Assembly (NCBI GenBank): GCA_016285355.1
Contig: JAEEQP010000002.1
Coordinates: forward strand, 62,001 to 126,000
DNA from: Bacteroidales bacterium
Lineage (GTDB): Bacteria; Bacteroidota; Bacteroidia; Bacteroidales; F082
Direction of reading: 5' to 3'
DNA: 64,000 bases
In this document: piece after piece, positions 27,387-34,732 of the stretch
Numbering within the stretch: the stretch's first letter is position 1
Layout of the letters: the number at the start of each line of letters is the position of its first letter
Translations under genes and position numbers: made by a program
The notes under the pieces: model-generated
Seen by the model: the letters and a program-made list of their open reading frames with translations, nothing else
What the model was told of the DNA's origin: nothing
Databases searched by the model: none

Positions 27387-27531
27387 AGACGTGATGGAAT
27401 GAAGTTCCGCTGCTTTCGGGGATGACATGTTGTTGGGAAAGCAGCTGTGAACTTCTCGCCTTTACATGGTTTTCGATTTCAGTCTGCGTCATGTTGGCAT
27501 ATCGCCAGTCGGGGTTGTAGGTATCACTCAT
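27385..27531 (-). CDS. possible 48-residue small protein
   Basis: An ATG at 27531 opens 48 codons (MSDTYNPDWRYANMTQTEIE...). It begins 20 bases after a TACTTTTG -7 box (complement of 27551-27558) in repeat copy B, which is a normal leader length here. The product is hydrophilic, with no signal peptide or known motif. Its stop codon touches the T-run of the plus-strand small RNA, so transcription past it would run antisense to that RNA. Size and lack of a family keep confidence low. Confidence 0.35.
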   Translation of the reverse strand: MSDTYNPDWRYANMTQTEIENHVKARSSQLLSQQHVIPESSGTSFHHV

Positions 27532-27549
27532 ATCGGCGGTTAGTTTGTG

Positions 27550-27598
27550 GCAAAAGTACAGAAAAAAGTTGGTTTTCCGTGAGGAAAAACAATTTTTT
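27550..27598. repeat. promoter-bearing 49-base direct repeat, copy B
   Basis: Second copy of the element at 27132-27180, one base different, again with a minus-strand TACTTTTG box, here ahead of the 48-residue reading frame. Confidence 0.8.
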
Positions 27599-27607
27599 GA
27601 TTTGCTG

Positions 27608-30600
27608 CTATCTGACACTAACCTTCTGACTCCAGCACCCTTCATCGTTGCATAGCTTGATGATATAAATGCCAGGCGCGTAATGCTGTAGGTCTATGGC
27701 GATGCTTTGGCCTTTGGCCATGTTACGGTAGGTCTTGGCCGTCAAGCGGGTGCCCATCATGTTATATACCTCGACGACCGACTTGCTTTGGAAGTCATGT
27801 CCCGAGACGAGATGAACCTTGCCGTCGGTGGGGTTGGGGTAAAGGCTGAATCCTGACAGGCTCTCCTCCGCAAGGGAAACAAGGCTGATTTGTATGGTTT
27901 TGCTGAGGGTCTCCTGACTGCAAATAGCGTTGGCGGTGACGCTGAGCGTGGCTTCGGTGAGGTTGTGCCTGAAGTCCCAAACGATGTCGATGGCGTTGCC
28001 GTGGTCGATGATGATACCTGCCTCTGCCGGTTCCAATTGCCAGAGGTAGCTTAGGCCATTGGCTCCTTCTATGGAATAGTGGCCGATGGGTTTGTCGGGG
28101 TCAATCATGTCGTCGCCGTTGATTTCATCGCCCCAATCGATTTCGTTGGTCAGGATGAGCTGCAAGGGACTGAAGAAACCATCGGCACGGAGCTGTAGCA
28201 TGGTGCCTCCATTGGCAAGGTCGTTGGGTCCCGGGGTATAGATGGGATGCAAGGCGGAAATGTCATCGAAACTGCCGTCACCCTCCGTGAACCATTCCAA
28301 CTCTCGGTAATTGTAGGCATAATTGCAATCGATGTGGACGCTTCCGCCCGCGCAGGCTGTCATGGTGCCGCCTGAATAGACAATCGTAGTGCTCGTCGGC
28401 AAGATGCTGATGTCGTCGACCCAAGCACAGTCATGGCCTGAATTTACCGAATAGTCTTTGCTGTAAGCCCATTTGAAGGTGTGGGTGCCTTGTTCTATGG
28501 GGTATATCATTTCTTTCCATCGCAATTCGCCTGACCAAGCCCCTATCTCTTCGTCGTCAACATAAAAACGCAAGAAGTCATAGTTGGTTTCTGACGACAC
28601 TTTCCTGAAGAAGCTGATTTCGGTGGCTTTGGTCGTTTGGGTGATGGACATGCTACTGGATTCGTCATGAGTGATTGTCCCCGATTTGGCACTGTGTTCG
28701 CTGGTATGGAAATCCTCATCCGTCAACATCCAGGGGGCATCTCCCGCCATCTGCCAGTCATGTGCGTTGAAATAGTATGGGTCGAAGCTTTCGTTGAAAC
28801 CGCCGTAAGGAAGGGAAGGGTTCAATGTGTCTACACGGATGCCGTCACTGAGCAGGATGTTGGCCTGAAGCCAGGCATCGTCAATTGGGCTGTCGTGGGC
28901 ATTTACCCTGAAAACCACATCGTTGGTGCAGCCTTTTTCGAGGGCGTTGAACGTTAAAGAGGGAACGTCGACAGTGATGAAAGGCGCCTGCATCCCGAAC
29001 CGCAAGAGGAAAGGCCCACTGTTGAAATGGCCTTCATTGGCGATTTGGACTTGAATGTCCGTGATGCCCTCTTTGGCGATTTGGAGGATAGGTCGCTGGT
29101 TCTCGTCCATGAAGGAGATATTGGGCTTGATGACGAACAAAGGCGCGGCAACGGCTTGCACGACATCGATAACTTTCTCGCCGCCACCGTCGTTGATATG
29201 GAAGCTGAAAGTCACTTTGGTCATGTCGGGGATGCCGTCAGCAACGTTGAAGCAGAAAGCATTGTTGAGGGTGACGGTCTGGCCCGAAGCGATGTTCTGG
29301 AGTTGGTTGGTGCCTTGTGTAATCTCAATGTAAGGTGAGTCACAGGTGAGGCTCATCGAGACGTTCTCGGCTGAGTCGTTTCCGAAGTTGCGAAGAATGA
29401 GGCCGATGTGCGCGTTTTCGCCGTTGTGCAGGAATCCGAATTCGTTTTCGACCAATAGGCCGTCTCTTTCGATGGCCACGTATGGGCCGCTGCTTGGAAT
29501 GACGTATATCTCACACTCATAGCGGACACGGTTTTGCTTGATGGCGGTGAGGGTGAAATGATCGCCTTCTTCCATTGCGGGTAATTCGAAGGTATAGGGC
29601 TGTCCATCGCTTCGATGCACACCGATGATTTCTCCGTCTTTCGATAGGCACACCATGGCACCTTCTTCTGCTGTCAAAGTGTATCCGTTGGCATCTGTCG
29701 TGCAGTAGAGCGCATGTTCGATTTGCATCGGCTGGGGTGCCTCGGTGTAGAGGTTGAGATAGGTCTCTCCGGTATAGCAGAAAATGTGCATCTGTGAAAA
29801 CTCTCTGTCGAGCCACCAATCGGGAAGGAAGACGTGATAGGCGTAGTAATGCTTTGCCTCAGCCAGCGCGTAGGATGGCCTGACGAATTCCGGCGGTGTG
29901 TCGCTACCCATGTCGGGCAGAAAACTGGGCCAGATGCAGTCGTATATGCCCCATGCGAGAACGTCGTTGAAATAGGAGTGGGTGAGGGTCGTCGCTCCGA
30001 TGCCACCCACGGCGCCACCCTCCTCTTTGACGCAGAAGGCATCGACGAGACATTTGCCCGAGTTGGTGAATAGCGTGGTGCTGCAACTGATGGAGAGAAC
30101 GAAGGTGGGAGGCCCATAGAGGAGAGAGCTGACGTAATTGGATTCGAAACGCGGGCACCACCAGGCATTATAGTTGGAGTGGTCGCGATACAAGGTCAGG
30201 AAAGAGCCTTCGTTGAGTGCATCAATCAAAGGAACTGAGTCGGATCTGCTTCTCCAATCGTGCAGTTCGCCGATGGATTCAGGAATGTAATTCTGCCCAT
30301 TGGGACCAAAATAGTCCATTAATACTTCGGCATTAAAGGCCGATGACCAGCTTTCCGTGGGAATGGCACCCGAGTTCACCATGTAAAGGTCAGTGGGATG
30401 CTTGCCGAGCTTGTCGCGATAGAAGCCGTTGATACTCTGCGAACTAATCATGAACCATTTGTTGTCTTCATGCCCTGATGAAATGATGGGACGGTCATAA
30501 TAGGCGGAATCCATAGGCGGGTCGCTCTCATATTGGATGGTCTTCTTGACAAAGGTCCGATACTCGTTTAGGTTTCTCGCGGTCACACGTCCGAGGGCCA

Positions 30601-31657
30601 TGTCAGCCAGACTGTCTCCGTTCATGTCACAATAAGGATAGTCGGTGGGATAGCTGGCCACACCGTAATCGCCTTCTACGGTTTGATGAATGAAGGGGCG
30701 GATGCCAGCATTGTTGTACCAACCTCCGAAAAGAAGCACTGCCGCAGGGGGTATCTCCCAGTTGTTATAGGCATTGAGGATGTAGTTGCGGATGCCGTCG
30801 GGATCGTTGCCTCCACATTCCGTGACCGTCGCCACCTTCGTTGAAATACCTTGCTTTATGCGGAATGCTTTCAACGTGTCCGCCCAGGCCAAGATATCAG
30901 GGTCGTCAGGAGAAATGATGAGATATTCCCAACCCTCGTCATCCCTTTCACGGACTGACTTGACCATACTGTAATAGTCTACGGTGGGAAGCATATCGTC
31001 ATTGATGACAAGGTTGTGGAGGATGTGCTCCCAATCCGGGTTGAGGTAACGGCTTTCCCCGAATTGTCCATTGCCGCCTTCGAAACGGATGTCAAGGTCG
31101 ATGTCGTAAATCACTTCCAATGTCTTTCGTATGGGGTTGTAGCGGAAAGGAGTCACGCTGATGATGACCACATCAAGTTTGCGTATCTGCGTGGGTGTGG
31201 AAAGGACGAAGTTCTCCGTCGGGAAGTTGGCGTCTTTGCCGTAGATGTCGGCATCCCACCGCAGTTGAAGGTCGCCTTCGGCCAAATCGGTTCGAGCAGG
31301 CATTGCCGGCAGCAGGTCGATGTCGGTCAGCACGGTGCTGGCGTTTTCCTTCACTTGCAGACTGACGGTGGCTCCCTGTGGGATGGCGACATATCGGTTG
31401 ACGACAGGCAGGTTGGGATGTCCATCGGCATTGGGCGCAAACTGTCCCTTCAATATAATCTCTTGCCCTTTCACGTCTCCGTTTTCAATGTTGGCAATGC
31501 CCAACTCTTGAATGGAATAATGCAGCGAAAGATGCGAAGCAGTGCTGCTCGTCACGCTGAGGCCTTGGGGCGTGTCGGTACGGAAACGGTAGGTGTCCTG
31601 GGCCTTCAGCAAGGCAGACGCGAGAATAAGGCTGAATAATAGTATGAAACGTTTCAT
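27608..31657 (-). CDS. gingipain-type C25 cysteine peptidase with T9SS sorting domain (copy 3)
   Basis: 1349 residues from the ATG at 31657 (MKRFILLFSLILASALLKAQ, signal peptide). It is clearly a paralogue of copy 1: same opening (DTYRFRTDTPQG), propeptide, peptidase domain (WEYLIISPDDPDILAWADTL), catalytic H493 (YRDHSNYN) and C525 (LSISCSTT) 32 residues apart, Ig-like and PKD-like modules, and a Por secretion tail (FSLYPNPTDGKVHL ... GIYIIKLCNDEGCWSQKVSVR). Copies 1 and 3 even share their last five residues KVSVR. The promoter -7 box is at 31684-31691. The enzyme would be secreted and self-processed. Confidence 0.92.
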   Translation of the reverse strand: MKRFILLFSLILASALLKAQDTYRFRTDTPQGLSVTSSTASHLSLHYSIQELGIANIENGDVKGQEIILKGQFAPNADGHPNLPVVNRYVAIPQGATVSLQVKENASTVLTDIDLLPAMPARTDLAEGDLQLRWDADIYGKDANFPTENFVLSTPTQIRKLDVVIISVTPFRYNPIRKTLEVIYDIDLDIRFEGGNGQFGESRYLNPDWEHILHNLVINDDMLPTVDYYSMVKSVRERDDEGWEYLIISPDDPDILAWADTLKAFRIKQGISTKVATVTECGGNDPDGIRNYILNAYNNWEIPPAAVLLFGGWYNNAGIRPFIHQTVEGDYGVASYPTDYPYCDMNGDSLADMALGRVTARNLNEYRTFVKKTIQYESDPPMDSAYYDRPIISSGHEDNKWFMISSQSINGFYRDKLGKHPTDLYMVNSGAIPTESWSSAFNAEVLMDYFGPNGQNYIPESIGELHDWRSRSDSVPLIDALNEGSFLTLYRDHSNYNAWWCPRFESNYVSSLLYGPPTFVLSISCSTTLFTNSGKCLVDAFCVKEEGGAVGGIGATTLTHSYFNDVLAWGIYDCIWPSFLPDMGSDTPPEFVRPSYALAEAKHYYAYHVFLPDWWLDREFSQMHIFCYTGETYLNLYTEAPQPMQIEHALYCTTDANGYTLTAEEGAMVCLSKDGEIIGVHRSDGQPYTFELPAMEEGDHFTLTAIKQNRVRYECEIYVIPSSGPYVAIERDGLLVENEFGFLHNGENAHIGLILRNFGNDSAENVSMSLTCDSPYIEITQGTNQLQNIASGQTVTLNNAFCFNVADGIPDMTKVTFSFHINDGGGEKVIDVVQAVAAPLFVIKPNISFMDENQRPILQIAKEGITDIQVQIANEGHFNSGPFLLRFGMQAPFITVDVPSLTFNALEKGCTNDVVFRVNAHDSPIDDAWLQANILLSDGIRVDTLNPSLPYGGFNESFDPYYFNAHDWQMAGDAPWMLTDEDFHTSEHSAKSGTITHDESSSMSITQTTKATEISFFRKVSSETNYDFLRFYVDDEEIGAWSGELRWKEMIYPIEQGTHTFKWAYSKDYSVNSGHDCAWVDDISILPTSTTIVYSGGTMTACAGGSVHIDCNYAYNYRELEWFTEGDGSFDDISALHPIYTPGPNDLANGGTMLQLRADGFFSPLQLILTNEIDWGDEINGDDMIDPDKPIGHYSIEGANGLSYLWQLEPAEAGIIIDHGNAIDIVWDFRHNLTEATLSVTANAICSQETLSKTIQISLVSLAEESLSGFSLYPNPTDGKVHLVSGHDFQSKSVVEVYNMMGTRLTAKTYRNMAKGQSIAIDLQHYAPGIYIIKLCNDEGCWSQKVSVR

Positions 31658-31683
31658 GGCAATAGGTTTTATATCACAAACGG

Positions 31684-31758
31684 CAAAAATAAAACAAAAA
31701 AGAAAATGTACCATGGTTTTGACACATTTTCCTTCTCTTGCGTTTTTTCCTAATTTTG
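31684..31758. promoter_or_regulatory. divergent promoters with a hairpin between them
   Basis: Minus-strand -7 box TATTTTTG (complement of 31684-31691) for C25 copy 3, and plus-strand TAATTTTG at 31751-31758 for the zinc-ribbon membrane protein. Between them GAAAATGT (31702-31709) and ACATTTTC (31724-31731) form an inverted repeat, which could be an operator or a relic terminator. Confidence 0.5.
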
Positions 31759-31788
31759 TGCCGTCAAAATGATTACAATTTTCAAATT

Positions 31789-32688
31789 ATGGATATTAAA
31801 GCATTATATCAGCGTTTTCGCGCATGGCAAATTGAGCCGTACCAATTCAAGCGTAAGTCAGAGAAGACCCACCAATGCTTCAACTGTGGGAATACTTTCG
31901 AAGGGGATTATTGTCCCATTTGCGGACAGGGTTACGACGTAGGCCCTGTGGATTGGACTCCTGAAGAGAAGTCGCACGAGCCGCTTTGGGGACTGATGAA
32001 ACCTGGCTCCCTGGTTTCGTTCATCTTGCAGATAGTGAGTCGCCCGGGCTACATGATCAGCGACTTCCTTAATGGCAGAAAGCGAGTGACTGGTTCGCCC
32101 ATCAGCATGTTGTATTATATTGCGGCAGCCACTTTGGTGGTGCTTAGCCTTACCGGAAAAAGTGGCGGTGATTTGATTGAATCCATGGACGGTGAGCTCG
32201 GATTGTATGGGACATGCCTCGCATGGATGTCGGAACACCTTGATTGGGCTGTGCTGTTTCAGGCCTTACTCCTCGTCTTTCCCGTCTGGGTGCTTTTCCG
32301 CTTTGCGCCCAAGCATTCTCACCACAAGTTGAAAGAAGGTTTCTTCATCCAGGCGTTCATGACTGCGGTAGTGCTGGTTTGCATCATGTTTCGTGCCTTG
32401 ATTTCCAATTGGCTGATCCTGCTTGTCCCCATCTGTAATTTCATCGCTTATCGCCAACTGTTTGGATATGGTTTTTGGGGCACTTTGTGGCGCACGCTCC
32501 TCAGCATCGGGATTGTATTCTATGTCTTTGGTGTTATCAGTATGACGTGTCTGTGCCTGATAGGAAGATACCCAAGCACACATTCCTCTGGGGCGATTGT
32601 TGCCATGGGCCTTGCATTGCTTGCCGCTGGCGTAGCTGTCGTGTGGCTTGGCTGGTGGATTAGCAAGAAGACCGAACACAAGAATTAA
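31789..32688 (+). CDS. zinc-ribbon membrane protein (DUF3667-like)
   Basis: 299 residues from the ATG at 31789. An N-terminal zinc ribbon shows paired CxxC motifs (CFNCGNTFEGDYCPICG, about residues 30-46). The rest carries several membrane spans, with clear hydrophobic stretches at about 105-122 (SMLYYIAAATLVVLSLTG), 150-168, 182-202, 205-225, 230-255 and 270-295. This fits the Bacteroidota DUF3667 group, whose function is unknown. It has its own promoter (31751-31758). Its stop codon overlaps that of the convergent lipoprotein gene: the four bases TTAA at 32685-32688 serve both. Confidence 0.8.
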   Translation: MDIKALYQRFRAWQIEPYQFKRKSEKTHQCFNCGNTFEGDYCPICGQGYDVGPVDWTPEEKSHEPLWGLMKPGSLVSFILQIVSRPGYMISDFLNGRKRVTGSPISMLYYIAAATLVVLSLTGKSGGDLIESMDGELGLYGTCLAWMSEHLDWAVLFQALLLVFPVWVLFRFAPKHSHHKLKEGFFIQAFMTAVVLVCIMFRALISNWLILLVPICNFIAYRQLFGYGFWGTLWRTLLSIGIVFYVFGVISMTCLCLIGRYPSTHSSGAIVAMGLALLAAGVAVVWLGWWISKKTEHKN

Positions 32689-33146
32689 TCTTCTAAACGG
32701 ATTTCCTTGCCGGTAGAAAGGATGTAGATGGCGATTTGTGTGTTCTCCTTGCCGAATTGGCATGCCTCTGTCAGAGAGTCCTCAGGGAAAAGGCGGACAC
32801 TGTCGAAATAATAGCGCCCTGTTTCCGTATCCAACCATCCACCGATGTAACCCTCGTGGGATCGGGCATGGCTGACGACGAACTCAAGGTCGGCACGGTC
32901 GTGGCGGTCTTGCGTTGCGGCGTAGGACACAGCAATGCCTTCCGTGGGCATGCTCCATGTGCTGATGTTCAATGTGAAACCGTCGGGATGCGTCTGACTG
33001 AAGACCCAGAGGCTGTCGGCCATAGTGACATCGGTCACTGTTGTCGTCCAAGTTGGGGTTGGGTTGGAGACTTGACGAGTTGATCCGCAGGCTACAAGCG
33101 TGAGCAACAAAAGCGCGAGGAAAGTTTGTTTGATTTTTGTTGTCAT
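32685..33146 (-). CDS. hypothetical lipoprotein
   Basis: 153 residues from the ATG at 33146. The signal peptide MTTKIKQTFLALLLLTLVACGS has a clear lipobox LVAC. The mature part reads DGFTLNISTWSMPTEGIAVSYAATQDRH, then GYIGGWLDTETGRYYFDSVRLF; I do not know its family, though the pattern of a short beta domain with a paired 'TGRYYFDSVRLF' strand suggests a compact periplasmic or surface domain. A -7 box (complement of 33180-33187) is 34 bases upstream. It converges on the DUF3667-like gene and shares the TTAA stop with it. Confidence 0.75.
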   Translation of the reverse strand: MTTKIKQTFLALLLLTLVACGSTRQVSNPTPTWTTTVTDVTMADSLWVFSQTHPDGFTLNISTWSMPTEGIAVSYAATQDRHDRADLEFVVSHARSHEGYIGGWLDTETGRYYFDSVRLFPEDSLTEACQFGKENTQIAIYILSTGKEIRLED

Positions 33147-33179
33147 TTTTTTAGGTGTTTTGCTTTTCGATAGAAGCGG

Positions 33180-33187
33180 CAAAAATA
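33180..33187 (-). promoter_or_regulatory. promoter -7 box of the hypothetical lipoprotein
   Basis: TATTTTTG on the minus strand, ahead of the ATG at 33146. Confidence 0.55.
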
Positions 33188-33211
33188 CACAAAAAAATCA
33201 CACCTTTATAT

Positions 33212-33251
33212 AAAAAAAAAGCGACGATTTAGCTTTTCGCCAAATTGTCGC
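33212..33251 (-). terminator. terminator of the AAA/DUF4143 gene
   Basis: GCGACGATTT and AAATTGTCGC pair (one A-C mismatch) around an eleven-base loop, followed by nine T residues on the minus strand. Confidence 0.85.
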
Positions 33252-33274
33252 TATATGTTGGGTCCAAATGACAT

Positions 33275-34567
33275 TCAGTCTTTTAGGCATCCGATGGGTA
33301 CTACATAAATGTCGTCTTGCCTACGGTAGGCCACATTGCCTATCCCAACGAGCACCATCATAAACGAGGGCTGCTTCATCTTCGTGGTGTCTATCTTGTC
33401 TTTCAGTGTTTTCAGTGCTTCGGCACCTTCGTTTATCAAGGTCTCACCGCCTATCTTGATTTCAACAAGGCCATATTCACCGTTTCGCAGATGGATCACC
33501 GCATCGCACTCTAATTTGTCACTATCCCGATAGTGGAACACTTTCCCCATCAAGGCATCGGCGTAGGTGCGAAGGTCACGGATGGCCATGGATTCAAAAA
33601 ACAATCCAAAGGTATTGAAGTCGTTCAGCAAGTCGCGAGGGCCAAGTTGCATGATGGCCGTCCCGATGGATGGGTCGGTGAAATACCGAGTATTGGAGGT
33701 GCGAACTGCTGTCTTTGACCTCAGATTGGGATTCCATGCCTCCGATTCTTCCACCACAAACAGTTTCCTGAGCGCATTGACGTATGATGAAATGGTATCC
33801 GTGTCCAAGGCATGAGGTTCATTGGCTGCCATGTCTGCGGCAATGGTCTCGAAAGTCGCTTGCGAGGCTTGGTTTCTGGCGTATGAGCGCATCAAACGCC
33901 TGACCCTGTCGGGGTTACGCTTCACTTTGTCCACCCGCGACATGTCCCTTTCTGCAATGGCATCGCAATAGTCAAAGGCTTGGTCGAGGGCTATTTCGGG
34001 TTCCAGATCAATGGCTGCCGGCCAGCCTCCCCGACAGACCAGAAACGCAATGTCTTCTCGTGAGAGCGTACTGCGCCCGTAAATCTTTTCTGGTGCCGAA
34101 AACAGGGTCTTCAGGCTGATTTCCCCATTGGATTCCCCCGATTCAAACAAGGCCATAGGGCGCATCCTCAGCCAAGCGAACCTCCCTGTTCCCGAATGTC
34201 TCCTTTTCCTGTTTTCTTCTTCCTCATCGTCATTTACGGGAACGGAAGAGCCTGTCAGGATAAACTGTCCGTTACCCTCCCGATGGTCTACCTCAAAGCG
34301 GATGGCATCCCATAGCTGGGGTGCTATTTGCCACTCGTCCAAGAGCCTCGGCGTTTCTCCCGCCAACAAGTCTTGTGGGGCAATATCAGCCGCGACAAGG
34401 TTCTCCTTGATGTTCCTTGGGTCGTCCATGTAGAGGATGCTTTTGGCATGTTGCTCGGCTGTTGTCGTCTTTCCGCACCATTTGGGACCTTCGATGAGCA
34501 CGGCACCTTTTCCAGCTAATTTCCGCTCTAAAAGTGCATCTGCGATTCGTTGTTTGTAATCTGACAT
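33275..34567 (-). CDS. AAA ATPase with DUF4143 domain
   Basis: 430 residues from the ATG at 34567. The N-terminal AAA_14-type domain has Walker A GPKWCGKTT (K33) and the typical ILYMDDPRN and RLLDEWQ segments (Walker B region). The C-terminal DUF4143 region ends with a nuclease-like fold reading DKLECDAVIHLRNGEYGLVEIKIGG, a D...ExK arrangement as in PD-(D/E)XK proteins. Such lone ATPases are very common in Bacteroidota and of unknown role; defence or mobile-element links have been suggested for relatives. Four 23-base tandem repeats lie just upstream of the promoter. The ORF is intact. Confidence 0.88.
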   Translation of the reverse strand: MSDYKQRIADALLERKLAGKGAVLIEGPKWCGKTTTAEQHAKSILYMDDPRNIKENLVAADIAPQDLLAGETPRLLDEWQIAPQLWDAIRFEVDHREGNGQFILTGSSVPVNDDEEEENRKRRHSGTGRFAWLRMRPMALFESGESNGEISLKTLFSAPEKIYGRSTLSREDIAFLVCRGGWPAAIDLEPEIALDQAFDYCDAIAERDMSRVDKVKRNPDRVRRLMRSYARNQASQATFETIAADMAANEPHALDTDTISSYVNALRKLFVVEESEAWNPNLRSKTAVRTSNTRYFTDPSIGTAIMQLGPRDLLNDFNTFGLFFESMAIRDLRTYADALMGKVFHYRDSDKLECDAVIHLRNGEYGLVEIKIGGETLINEGAEALKTLKDKIDTTKMKQPSFMMVLVGIGNVAYRRQDDIYVVPIGCLKD

Positions 34568-34586
34568 AATCTTTTGTATTTGAGCG

Positions 34587-34594
34587 CAAAAATA
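34587..34594 (-). promoter_or_regulatory. promoter -7 box of the AAA/DUF4143 gene
   Basis: TATTTTTG on the minus strand, 20 bases before the ATG, with the repeat array beginning six bases upstream. Confidence 0.6.
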
Positions 34595-34599
34595 CAAAA

Positions 34600-34691
34600 T
34601 TCGGGAAGATGTGGGAAAATTTTTCGGGAAAATGTGGAATTTTTTTTCGGGAAGATATGGGAAAATTTTTCGGGAAAATGTGAAAATGGGA
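34600..34691 (-). repeat. four 23-base tandem repeats over the AAA/DUF4143 promoter
   Basis: TTCGGGAA starts at 34600, 34623, 34646 and 34669, exactly 23 bases apart. Copies 1 and 3 differ at one position (TTCGGGAAGATGTGGGAAAA versus GATATG); copies 2 and 4 carry TTCGGGAAAATGTG. The array covers the upstream promoter region, so it is a candidate operator for a protein that binds in register. There are no spacers, so it is not a CRISPR. Confidence 0.8.
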
Positions 34692-34695
34692 AGGG

Positions 34696-34722
34696 TAGGG
34701 CTGCCATAATATGACAGCCCTA
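34696..34722 (-). terminator. hairpin after the GH2 adhesin gene
   Basis: TAGGGCTG and CAGCCCTA pair around an eleven-base loop, about ten bases after the stop codon. The T-run after it is weak, so termination is likely but not certain. Confidence 0.55.
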
Positions 34723-34732
34723 CAAACCCAAA

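Noticed and set aside
34600..34691. Tandem repeats as a CRISPR array
   Set aside because: The units are contiguous at 23-base steps with no variable spacers and no cas genes nearby.
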